Below, in pieces: positions 6,237-12,885 of a stretch of DNA of 14,815 nucleotides (position 1 is the first letter of the stretch; the number at the start of each line of letters is the position of its first letter). The DNA is from WYZ-LMO6 sp964509845 (GTDB lineage Archaea; Hadarchaeota; Hadarchaeia; Hadarchaeales; WYZ-LMO6): NCBI GenBank assembly GCA_964509845.1, contig CAZDZG010000027.1, forward strand, positions 1 through 14,815, written 5' to 3'. The notes under the pieces are model-generated. The model saw only the letters and a program-made list of their open reading frames with translations. It had not been told where the DNA came from and did no database searches. Position numbers and translations under genes: made by a program.

Positions 6237-7518
6237 ACTCCACCCTGGCCCCCAGCCTCCGCAGGTCCCTGACGAACTGGGGGTAGGAAACGGGGATGAC
6301 CTCCGCCCCCTCCACCACGGTCATTCCCTCCGCCGCCAGCCCCGCCACCGCCAGGGCCATGGCCATCCGGTGGTCCCCGAAGGAGTTCACCCTCGCCCCC
6401 CTTAGCCTCCTGACCCCCCTTATCCTGAGCTCGTCCGGGAGCTCCCTGATCTCCGCCCCCATCTTCCTCAGCTCCGAGGAGAGGGCGTGCAGCCTGTCCG
6501 TTTCCTTCAGGCGGAGGTGGGGGATGTTGGTCAGGATCGTCCTCCCCTCCGCCACCGCCCCCAGCACGGCCAGCACGGGAACGAGGTCGGGGCAGTCACC
6601 GCAGTCCGCCTCTATTCCCTCCAGCCCCCCCGTTCTGCTCACGGTGAGGGTGTGGTTCCTGAACTCCACCTCCGCCCCGAACTCCTCCAGGAACCTCACG
6701 ATGGCCCTGTCCCCCTGGGGGTCGGAGGGGTCCAGGTTGCTCACGCTCACCTCCGAGCCCGTCAGGACCCCGGCCCCGAGGATGAAGGAGGCGGAGGAGT
6801 AATCACCGGGGATGGAGAGGGAGAGGGGGCGGAAGAGCTGCTCCCCCGGAATCCTGAACTCGGTGAGCCCTGCCCCCCTCCTTATCCTGGCCCCCGCCCG
6901 CTCCAGCAGGGAAAGGGTGATCTCCACGTAGGGGCGGGAGCGCAGCCTCCCCGAGACGGTCAGCCTCACCTCCTCCCTGGCGTACGGGCAGGCGATGAGG
7001 AGGGCGGAGATGAACTGGGAGCTGACCTCCCCCGTGATCTCCGCCTCCCCCCCCTCGAGTCCTCCCCCCACCACCACGGGGGGCCTTCCCCCCTTTCCCT
7101 CGCACCTGGCCTCCGCCCCCAGCTCCCTGAGGGCCTCCACCAGCGGTCCCATGGGCCTCCTCCTCAGGGACTCGTCCCCCGTCAGCCTGAGGAGGACGGG
7201 GGAGAGGGAGGAGATGGCCGTCATGAGCCTGAGGGTGGTGCCCGAGTTCCTGGCGTCCAGGAGGCGGGAGCGCGGACGGAGCCTCCCCTCCGTTCCCTCC
7301 ACCCTCCACTTCCCCCCGGTCACCGAGACCTCCGCCCCCAGCAGACGGCAGGCCTCGAGCGTGGCCTCCGTGTCGAGGCTCTGCAGCGGGTCCCTGAGCT
7401 CGCTGGTCCCCGAGGCCAGGAGGGCCAGGGAGGCCACCCGGTGCGTGTAGCTCTTGGAGGGGGGGGCCCTCACCTGCCCGCTGAGCCTGGAGGGTTTGAC
7501 GAGGAGGGAGACCATCAC
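6229..7518 (-). CDS. aroA: 3-phosphoshikimate 1-carboxyvinyltransferase (EPSP synthase)
   Basis: It joins shikimate 3-phosphate and phosphoenolpyruvate to make 5-enolpyruvylshikimate 3-phosphate, the substrate of the adjacent AroC. The 429-residue length is normal. Key family residues are Ser21-Lys22 and Arg27 in PPSKSYTHR, the PEP-binding LDARNSGTTLRLMT (87-100), RRPMGPL (120-126), Ser166-Ser167-Gln168 in EVSSQF, DYSSASF (239-245), catalytic Asp311 in CPDLVPVLAV, Glu339 and Arg342 in RLKETDRLHA, and NSFGDHRMAMALAVAG (378-393). The frame begins with tandem GTG-ATG codons. The ATG at 7513-7515, preceded by the GA/G-rich GGAAGAGAGG, is the more likely start. It follows dnaJ by 26 bp with a TATA-like sequence and a small hairpin between, so it may head its own aromatic subunit. 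The assignment is secure. Confidence 0.96.
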   Translation of the reverse strand: MMVSLLVKPSRLSGQVRAPPSKSYTHRVASLALLASGTSELRDPLQSLDTEATLEACRLLGAEVSVTGGKWRVEGTEGRLRPRSRLLDARNSGTTLRLMTAISSLSPVLLRLTGDESLRRRPMGPLVEALRELGAEARCEGKGGRPPVVVGGGLEGGEAEITGEVSSQFISALLIACPYAREEVRLTVSGRLRSRPYVEITLSLLERAGARIRRGAGLTEFRIPGEQLFRPLSLSIPGDYSSASFILGAGVLTGSEVSVSNLDPSDPQGDRAIVRFLEEFGAEVEFRNHTLTVSRTGGLEGIEADCGDCPDLVPVLAVLGAVAEGRTILTNIPHLRLKETDRLHALSSELRKMGAEIRELPDELRIRGVRRLRGARVNSFGDHRMAMALAVAGLAAEGMTVVEGAEVIPVSYPQFVRDLRRLGARVEYL

Positions 7519-7529
7519 CTCTCTTCCGG

Positions 7530-7553
7530 GGCCCCCCTAATAAGCTAGGGGCC
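7530..7553 (-). terminator. Imperfect hairpin at the end of dnaJ
   Basis: On the coding strand, GGCCCCTA and TAGGGG-GG-CC pair as an 8-bp stem with a 2-base bulge around a 6-base loop; the core 6-bp arms are 7534-7539 and 7546-7551. The dnaJ stop lies at the loop boundary. No T-rich run follows, so termination is only a possibility. Confidence 0.25.
7538..7544 (-). promoter_or_regulatory. Weak TATA-like element upstream of aroA
   Basis: CTTATTA on the coding strand lies just after the dnaJ stop. Its centre is about 26 bp before the aroA ATG, the distance expected for a leaderless archaeal transcript. The match is weak and overlaps the hairpin, so this is tentative. Confidence 0.2.
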
Positions 7554-8588
7554 GAAGATCCGCTCGTACTCCCTCAGGTACCTCCTCTGCTCCTCCGTGA
7601 CGGGGGTGGGGACCTTTATCTTCACCCTTACCTGCAGGTCCCCCCTCTCCCCTCCCGGTCCCGGCAGGCCCTTCCCCTTGAGCCTGAAGACCTCACCCCC
7701 CTGCGTGCCTGGGGGAATGGTTAGGGAAACCCTCCCGCGGAGGGTGGGGACCTCCACCACCGTTCCCAGGGCCGCCTGGGGAAGGGTGAGGGGAAGCTCG
7801 TACAGGAGGTCGTTTCCCACCCTCTCGAAGAGGGGATGTTTCCGGATCCTCACCTTCAGGTAGAGGTCTCCTGGGGGTCCCCTTCCCACCCTCTCCCCCT
7901 CCCCCCTCACCCTCAGCACGGATCCCTCCTCCACGCCCGCCGGTATCCTGACCCTCACCTTTCTCCTCCTCCTGATCCTGCCTGAGCCCCTGCACTCCGT
8001 GCAGGGCTTCACCACCACCCTTCCAAGCCCCCCGCACTCCGGACAGGAGGTCCTGATGGCGGTGAAGAGGGTGCCCGTGCTGCGGCTGAACTCCCTCCAC
8101 CCCGAGCCCCCGCACCCCGGGCAGGTCCTGAGGCCCTTGGGTGCGGCCCCCGATCCGGAGCAGGAGGGGCACTCCTCCCACCTCTCCACCTCCACCTCCC
8201 TCTCCCCCCCGAAGGCCACCTCCTCCAGCCCCACCTCCACCTCCCCCACCACATCCCTCCCCCTCTCCTTTCCGAAGAAGAGATCGAAGATGCGGTCCAG
8301 GTCGGAGAACCCGAAGTCCCTGAAGAGGCCGAAGTCGAAGTCCCTCAGCAGATCCTCCGTGCTGTAGCGCTGGGTGAAGCCCGCGTGCCCGTACCTGTCG
8401 TATTCCGCCCTCTTCTGGTCATCGGAAAGAACAGCGTAGGCCTCCGAGATCTCCTTGAACCGCTCCTCCGCCTCCGGGGACTTGTTCCTGTCCGGATGGT
8501 ACTTCATGGCCAGCTCCCTGTAAGCTCTCTTGATCTCCTCCTTCGTGGCGTTCCTGCTCACTCCCAGGATCTCGTAGTAGTCCTTCAT
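7545..8588 (-). CDS. dnaJ: Chaperone protein DnaJ (type I Hsp40)
   Basis: This co-chaperone delivers unfolded clients to DnaK and stimulates its ATPase. The J domain (1-70) has DYYEILGVSRNATKEEIKRA and the essential His-Pro-Asp at 31-33. The following linker (about 80-106) is rich in Asp and Phe instead of the long Gly/Phe linker of E. coli DnaJ. Four zinc-binding repeats are intact: CPSCSGSG (140), CPGCGGSG (156), CPECGGLG (182), CTECRGSG (196). Substrate-binding barrels follow, with LPLTLPQAALGTVVEVPTL (265-283) and PPGTQGGEVFRLKGKGLP (292-309). At 347 residues it is somewhat shorter than the usual 375 or so, mainly because of the short linker. The ATG at 8588 comes 9 bp after the dnaK stop. 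It is third in a grpE-dnaK-dnaJ operon. In archaea this set is known to be of bacterial origin. Confidence 0.97.
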   Translation of the reverse strand: MKDYYEILGVSRNATKEEIKRAYRELAMKYHPDRNKSPEAEERFKEISEAYAVLSDDQKRAEYDRYGHAGFTQRYSTEDLLRDFDFGLFRDFGFSDLDRIFDLFFGKERGRDVVGEVEVGLEEVAFGGEREVEVERWEECPSCSGSGAAPKGLRTCPGCGGSGWREFSRSTGTLFTAIRTSCPECGGLGRVVVKPCTECRGSGRIRRRRKVRVRIPAGVEEGSVLRVRGEGERVGRGPPGDLYLKVRIRKHPLFERVGNDLLYELPLTLPQAALGTVVEVPTLRGRVSLTIPPGTQGGEVFRLKGKGLPGPGGERGDLQVRVKIKVPTPVTEEQRRYLREYERIFGP

Positions 8589-8597
8589 GCTGGCCCT

Positions 8598-10364
8598 TCA
8601 CTTCTCTTCCCGGCCGGAGGAGCGGTAGATCCTGGAGGTGGCCTCCCCCAGCACCCGCTTCAGGTTCTCCATACGCTCCTTGATCTTCCCAACTTCCTTC
8701 CCCGCCAGGGCCTCCCTGAGCTCCTCCACCGCCTTCTCCACCTTCTTCCTTTCCTCCTCCGAGAACTTCTCCCCAAGCTCCTTCAGGGTGCGCTCGGCGG
8801 TGTAGGCGAGGGAGTCCGCCTCGTTCCTGAGCTCCGCCTCCTCCCTCCTCCTCCTGTCCTGCTCCGCGAACTGCTCCGCCTCCCTGATCATCCTCTCTAT
8901 TTCCTCCTTGGAGAGCTTCATGGGGGCGGTGATCCTTATGGCCTGCTCCTTTCCCGTGGCCAGGTCCCTGGCCGTCACCTTCAGGATGCCGTTGGCGTCT
9001 ATGTCGAAGGTCACCTCTATCTGGGGCACCCCCCTGGGGGCGGGGGGAATCCCCACCAGATCGAAGCGCCCGAGGGAGACGTTGTCGGAGGCCATGGGCC
9101 TCTCCCCCTGCAGCACGTGGATGGTCACCACCGTCTGGAAGTCGGAGGCCGTGGTGAAGATCTGGCTCCTCCTGGTGGGGATGGTGGTGTTCCTGGGGAT
9201 GATGGGGGTGAAGATGCCCCCGAGGGTCTCGATGCCCAGGGTGAGGGGGGTGACGTCCAGCAGGAGGATGTCCTTCAGCTCCCCCGCTATCACCCCGGCC
9301 TGGATGGCCGCCCCCATGGCCACGCACTCCATGGGATCCACCCCCCTCTCCACCCGCTTGCCCATGACCTCCTCCACGAACCTCTGGACGATGGGCATGC
9401 GGGTGGGGCCCCCCACCAGGATCACCCTGTCTATCTCCTCGGGGGTCAGCTTGGCGTCCTTCAGCGCCTGCTCCATGCACGGCCTGCACCTCTCCACGAT
9501 GGGCCTCACCAGCTCCTCCAGCTTGGCCCTGGTGAGCTGCATCTGCAGGTGCCTGGGCCCCTTGACGTCGGAGTAGATGAAGGGGAGGTTGATCTCCGTC
9601 ACCGGGGTGGTGGAGAGCTCTATCTTGGCCTTCTCCGCCGCCTCCCTCAGCCTCATCATGGCCGTCCTGTCTCCCCTTAGGTCCACCCCTTCCTTCTTCC
9701 TGAACTCCTCGCAGAGGTAGTTCACCAGGGCCTCGTCCATGTCCGTCCCCCCCAGCTGCGTGTCCCCGCTCGTGCTTTTCACCTCGAAGACCCCTCCCCC
9801 GAACTCCAGGACGGTCACGTCCAGGGTCCCCCCTCCCAGGTCGAAGACGAGAATCCTCTGTTCCTTCTCCGCCTTGTCCAGACCGTAGGCCAGGGCGGCG
9901 GCCGTGGGCTCGTTGATGATCCTTACCACCTCCAGCCCGGCTATGGTTCCCGCGTCCTTGGTGGCCTGCCTCTGGTTGTCGTTGAAGTAGGCGGGAACGG
10001 TGATCACGGCCTTCTTCACCTCCTGCCCCAGGAAGGCCTCCGCATCCCTCTTGATCTTCTGCAGGAGGAAGGCGGAGAGCTGCTGGGGGGTGAACTCCCT
10101 GTCCCCCAGCCTGTACCTGTAGTCGGTTCCCATCTTTCGCTTGAATCCCGTCACCGTACGCTCGGGGTTGAGGGCGGCCTGCCTCCTGGCGGGCTCCCCC
10201 ACCAGCAGCTGCCCGTCGGGGGTGAGGGCCACGTAGGAGGGGAACATCTTGCCGTAGGGGGTGAGGCCCTCCGCGCTCGGGATCATGACGGGCCTTCCCC
10301 CCTGCAGGACGGCGGCGGCGGAGTTGGAGGTTCCCAGGTCTATCCCTATGATCTTCTCCGGCAT
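8598..10364 (-). CDS. dnaK: Molecular chaperone DnaK (Hsp70)
   Basis: This ATP-driven chaperone binds exposed hydrophobic segments, with DnaJ and GrpE as partners encoded on either side. The nucleotide domain (about 1-365) shows GIDLGTSNSA (7-16), Lys75 in GFKRKMG, IINEPTAAALAYGLD (149-163), VFDLGGGTLDVTVLE (173-187), GDTQLGGTDMD (200-210) and ILVGGPTRMP (315-324). The linker is DILLLDVTPLTLGIETLGG (365-383). The substrate domain follows, with a helical lid rich in Glu/Lys/Arg to the end. At 588 residues it lacks the roughly 24-residue N-terminal-domain insert of Gram-negative DnaKs (after residue 78) and the long disordered C-terminal tail, as in Gram-positive and archaeal Hsp70s. The ATG follows the grpE stop by 4 bp (TGA-GGGG-ATG). 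Function is secure. Confidence 0.98.
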   Translation of the reverse strand: MPEKIIGIDLGTSNSAAAVLQGGRPVMIPSAEGLTPYGKMFPSYVALTPDGQLLVGEPARRQAALNPERTVTGFKRKMGTDYRYRLGDREFTPQQLSAFLLQKIKRDAEAFLGQEVKKAVITVPAYFNDNQRQATKDAGTIAGLEVVRIINEPTAAALAYGLDKAEKEQRILVFDLGGGTLDVTVLEFGGGVFEVKSTSGDTQLGGTDMDEALVNYLCEEFRKKEGVDLRGDRTAMMRLREAAEKAKIELSTTPVTEINLPFIYSDVKGPRHLQMQLTRAKLEELVRPIVERCRPCMEQALKDAKLTPEEIDRVILVGGPTRMPIVQRFVEEVMGKRVERGVDPMECVAMGAAIQAGVIAGELKDILLLDVTPLTLGIETLGGIFTPIIPRNTTIPTRRSQIFTTASDFQTVVTIHVLQGERPMASDNVSLGRFDLVGIPPAPRGVPQIEVTFDIDANGILKVTARDLATGKEQAIRITAPMKLSKEEIERMIREAEQFAEQDRRRREEAELRNEADSLAYTAERTLKELGEKFSEEERKKVEKAVEELREALAGKEVGKIKERMENLKRVLGEATSRIYRSSGREEK

Positions 10365-10368
10365 CCCC

Positions 10369-10893
10369 TCACCCCCTGGGTGGTCCCGCCACCTTGACCC
10401 TGGCGGCCCTTAGCAACCTGGACCTGAACCTGTACCCCTTCTGCACCTCCTCCACCACCGTCCCCTCCTCCGCCCCGGGGCTCTCCACCCTCTCCACCGC
10501 CTCGTGCAGGAAGGGATCGAACCTCTTCCCCACCGCCTGCAGGGGCTCCAGCCCCTCCTCCTCCAGCGTCCTGAGGAGCTGCCTGTAGATCATCCCTATT
10601 CCCTCCGCCAGGGGCCCCTCCCCCGCGCTCCGCAGGGCCCTCTCGAAGTTGTCCAGCACCTCCAGGAGCCTCAGCACCAGCCTGGCCGAGGCGGCCTCCG
10701 AGGCCTCCTCCCTCTCCCTTTCCATCCTCCGCAGCAGGTTCTCCAGCTCCGCCTGCGCCCATCTCAGCCTGGAGAGGAGCTCCTCCGCCCTTCCCTCCAG
10801 CTCCCCCACCAGGGAGCTGACCCTCCCCCAGTTCCCGCAGTACCTGCAGGCCACCGGCAGTCTCCCCTCTGCCTTTGAGGCCTCCATAATCAT
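10369..10893 (-). CDS. grpE: Nucleotide exchange factor GrpE
   Basis: It releases ADP from DnaK. The N-terminal half is a long charged coiled coil (about 28-88) containing RLRWAQAELENLLRRMERE and the conserved VLDNFERAL. The C-terminal beta domain has GKRFDPFLHEAVERVESP (122-139) and GTVVEEVQKGYRFRSRLLRAA. The 174-residue length is normal. Unusually, a Cys-X-X-Cys (Cys16, Cys19, in VACRYCGNWG) stands just before the coiled coil where GrpE is normally disordered. The frame begins ATG-ATT-ATG (10893 or 10887); AGGATG just upstream could serve the second ATG. An AT-rich palindromic promoter candidate lies at 10921-10930, making grpE the likely first gene of a chaperone transcription unit. The identification is secure; the Cys pair is unexplained. 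Confidence 0.95.
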   Translation of the reverse strand: MIMEASKAEGRLPVACRYCGNWGRVSSLVGELEGRAEELLSRLRWAQAELENLLRRMEREREEASEAASARLVLRLLEVLDNFERALRSAGEGPLAEGIGMIYRQLLRTLEEEGLEPLQAVGKRFDPFLHEAVERVESPGAEEGTVVEEVQKGYRFRSRLLRAARVKVAGPPRG

Positions 10894-10920
10894 CCTAAGG
10901 TTCTTCCCAGTTTCCCCCTC

Positions 10921-10930
10921 TAAAATTTTA
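10921..10930 (-). promoter_or_regulatory. Likely TATA box of the grpE-dnaK-dnaJ unit
   Basis: TAAAATTTTA is a perfect 10-base palindrome and the most AT-rich stretch among the intergenic gaps. It lies in the 43-bp gap between the second TadC gene and grpE. Its centre is about 32 bp before the first grpE ATG, and the upstream coding-strand bases GGGAGAG are purine-rich as in some archaeal BRE elements. Transcription starting about 25 bp downstream would give a very short leader. Being symmetrical, it could also be an operator half-site; no repressor gene is visible. Confidence 0.5.
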
Positions 10931-10936
10931 CTCTCC

Positions 10937-11830
10937 CTAGACCAGCAGGCCCGAAAGCCTGAAGACCAGCGCCGAGGCCACCGCGAAGGGAAGGAGGAAG
11001 CTGAGCCCCTTCGAGACCTTCCCGTACCTCACTATTCCCACCGCCAGCGAGCAGAGGGAGGCCTGGATGAGGGTGTATCCCAGCGCGATGAGGTCCATGC
11101 CCTCGGGCATCCCCATTCCCCCCTTGGCCCCGATGGAGACGCTAAGGCCAAGGATGAAGGGGGAGGCGAAGAGGGAGACCGCCACCAGGAAGAGGACCTG
11201 CTGCGTGGTGGCCGCCTTCCTCTCCCTCTGAAGGGCGTGGACCTCCGAGATGTCCCTGGCCACCGCCTGCAGGACGTCCGCCAGGGCCACCCCCTTCTCC
11301 ATCCCCTCGATGAGGAGGCCGAAGGCCCGCTCGCAGAGGGGGGAGCCGGAGCGGAGGGAAAGGGCCCAGAGGGCCTCCACCATCGGCCTCCCCCTCCTGA
11401 CCTCCGCCAGGGCCCTCTCGAACTCGGCGGAGAGGGTCCCGTATCCGGATCTGGCCACCTCCTCCATGGCCGCATCCAGGCTGAGCCCCGCCCTGAGGGT
11501 GCTGGCCATCTGCCTGAGGGCATCCGGCAGCTCCCTCTCCAGCCTCGCCGCCCTCCGCTGGGTGAGGTAGGAGGGGACCGCCAGGATCCCTACCAGGAAG
11601 ATCCCCACCACCGTCAGGGGGAGGAGGAGGGGGAGAAGGGAGGGAAGGAATAAGAGAGAGAGGAGGGAGACCAGGACCCCCCCTCCCAGCGAGAGGAGGA
11701 AGCAAAGGCCGGCGTACTCCTCCGCGCTGAGGAGGATGCCGGTGGTCAGCAGCCTCCGGTCCAGCCCCTCCAGCATCCTCGCGGGCAAGAGGCGCCTGGC
11801 GAACCCCGCCCCCCTCTCCACCAGCCCCAT
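10937..11830 (-). CDS. TadC/GspF-like membrane platform protein of a type IV pilus or type II-like secretion system (second copy)
   Basis: This is an integral membrane protein of the T2SSF family, which with a partner copy forms the inner-membrane platform on which the TadA-type ATPase acts. Predicted membrane segments are about 39-62, 64-86, 211-233, 245-267 and 275-296. The cytoplasmic helical F domain lies between the second and third, with RELPDALRQMASTLRAGLS (99-117), RSGYGTLSAEFERAL (127-141) and RRGRPMVEALWAL (145-157). The 297-residue length suits archaeal TadC (COG2064). The ATG at 11830 follows the upstream stop by one base (TGA-G-ATG), so translation is probably coupled. The two platform genes are paralogous and probably work as a pair. 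Whether they build an adhesive pilus, an uptake machine or a secretion device cannot be told without pilin genes. Confidence 0.88.
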   Translation of the reverse strand: MGLVERGAGFARRLLPARMLEGLDRRLLTTGILLSAEEYAGLCFLLSLGGGVLVSLLSLLFLPSLLPLLLPLTVVGIFLVGILAVPSYLTQRRAARLERELPDALRQMASTLRAGLSLDAAMEEVARSGYGTLSAEFERALAEVRRGRPMVEALWALSLRSGSPLCERAFGLLIEGMEKGVALADVLQAVARDISEVHALQRERKAATTQQVLFLVAVSLFASPFILGLSVSIGAKGGMGMPEGMDLIALGYTLIQASLCSLAVGIVRYGKVSKGLSFLLPFAVASALVFRLSGLLV

Positions 11831-11831
11831 C

Positions 11832-12884
11832 TCACAACCTCGGCTCGAACCTTTTGACCAGGAAGAGGAAGATCACCAGCAGGAAGGGGAGGAGGAGGAA
11901 GAAGAGGACGGCCGCATCCGCCGTGCTCAGGGTCGCCCCCCCCATCCCGGAGCTCACGGTGGTGGTGATGAGGAGGAGGGCCGGGACCACGGAGGAGGCG
12001 AACATGTAGATGAGGGTGAGCAGGTTGAGGGACTGGGTGTAGTCCCTGAGCTTCATGCGCATCTCGAAGGAGGTCTCATCGGCCAAGGAGTTGAGGAGGT
12101 CCGAAAGGTCCCCCCCCACCCTGAGCGTCCTCAGGACCTGCCTGATGAAGCGCCTGAGGGGCTCCGACTCCACCCGCTGGGCGAGGGAGGTCAGGGCCTC
12201 CTCCATGCTCATCCCCCCGCTCATGTCCCTCACCACCCTCCCGAACTCCTCCGAGAGGGCCCCGTAGCCAGCCCTGCTGATGGAGGTCACGCTCTCGGGC
12301 AGCCCCACCCCGGAGGAGAGATGGGTGGCCATGTGCCTGAGGGCGTAGGGGAGCTCCCTGTTGATCTGCATGGCCCTGGCCTTTGCCCTGCTCCTGGGAT
12401 AGACCCTCCCCAGCATGAGGGAGAAGAGGAAGGAGGAGGGGGCCGCCACCAGGGCCAGGAGGGGGGAGGAGAAGAGTAGGAGGGAGAGGAGGAGGGAAAG
12501 GAGGAGGACGAGGAGGCCGATCCCGAGGACCATGGAGACGTACCGCTCGGGGGAAAGGACAAGGTTGGCCCTGTACAGGTCCCGGTCTATTCCCCTGAAG
12601 AAGCCCATGAGCCTCTCGGCAGGACGCCTGAGGGGGAGGTAGAAGGTCTGGGAGAGGCGCTCGGAGAGGGGCTTCCTCAGCTCCTCCCTCCTCATCTCCA
12701 TCACCTTCCTCTCCCTTTCCTCCCTCCTCTCCTCCACCACCCTCAGCTCGGCCTCCTTGAGCTCCCTGAGCCTCCTCGTCATCTCGTCCTCGGAGGGTCT
12801 GGGCCTGAGCCTCCCCACCCTCCCCCCAGCCCTCGCCACCCCCTCCCCCACCCGGGAGAAGAAGCGGAGGATCCTGCTCCTCAC
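11832..12884 (-). CDS. TadC/GspF-like membrane platform protein with N-terminal charged helical extension (first copy)
   Basis: This T2SSF-family platform protein directly follows the secretion ATPase gene. The first 30 residues are basic. Residues about 33-68 are a highly charged Glu/Arg helix, likely coiled coil. Predicted membrane segments are about 115-138, 140-160, 287-310 and 322-345. The F domain between them has NRELPYALRHMATHLSSGVG (175-194), RAGYGALSEEFGRVVRDM (204-221) and VGGDLSDLLNSLADE (256-270). The 350-residue length is larger than its partner because of the N-terminal extension, which may dock the ATPase. The start is GTG at 12884, one base after the ATPase stop (TGA-G-GTG). 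Family membership is clear; the specific machine is not. Confidence 0.88.
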   Translation of the reverse strand: MRSRILRFFSRVGEGVARAGGRVGRLRPRPSEDEMTRRLRELKEAELRVVEERREERERKVMEMRREELRKPLSERLSQTFYLPLRRPAERLMGFFRGIDRDLYRANLVLSPERYVSMVLGIGLLVLLLSLLLSLLLFSSPLLALVAAPSSFLFSLMLGRVYPRSRAKARAMQINRELPYALRHMATHLSSGVGLPESVTSISRAGYGALSEEFGRVVRDMSGGMSMEEALTSLAQRVESEPLRRFIRQVLRTLRVGGDLSDLLNSLADETSFEMRMKLRDYTQSLNLLTLIYMFASSVVPALLLITTTVSSGMGGATLSTADAAVLFFLLLPFLLVIFLFLVKRFEPRL

Positions 12885-12885
12885 C

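Noticed and set aside
6487..7548. 353-codon open frame on the + strand opposite aroA
   Set aside because: It is low-complexity Pro/Gly/Gln-rich and antisense to a gene with all EPSP synthase motifs.
8385..9680. 431-codon open frame on the + strand opposite dnaJ and dnaK
   Set aside because: Its translation is His/Gly/Leu/Pro-rich without family motifs; it is an antisense shadow of dnaK and dnaJ.
12455..12520. Polypurine tract as a candidate triplex or regulatory repeat
   Set aside because: It is the complement of CTC/TCC-type codons for a Leu/Ser membrane segment; no independent evidence of function.
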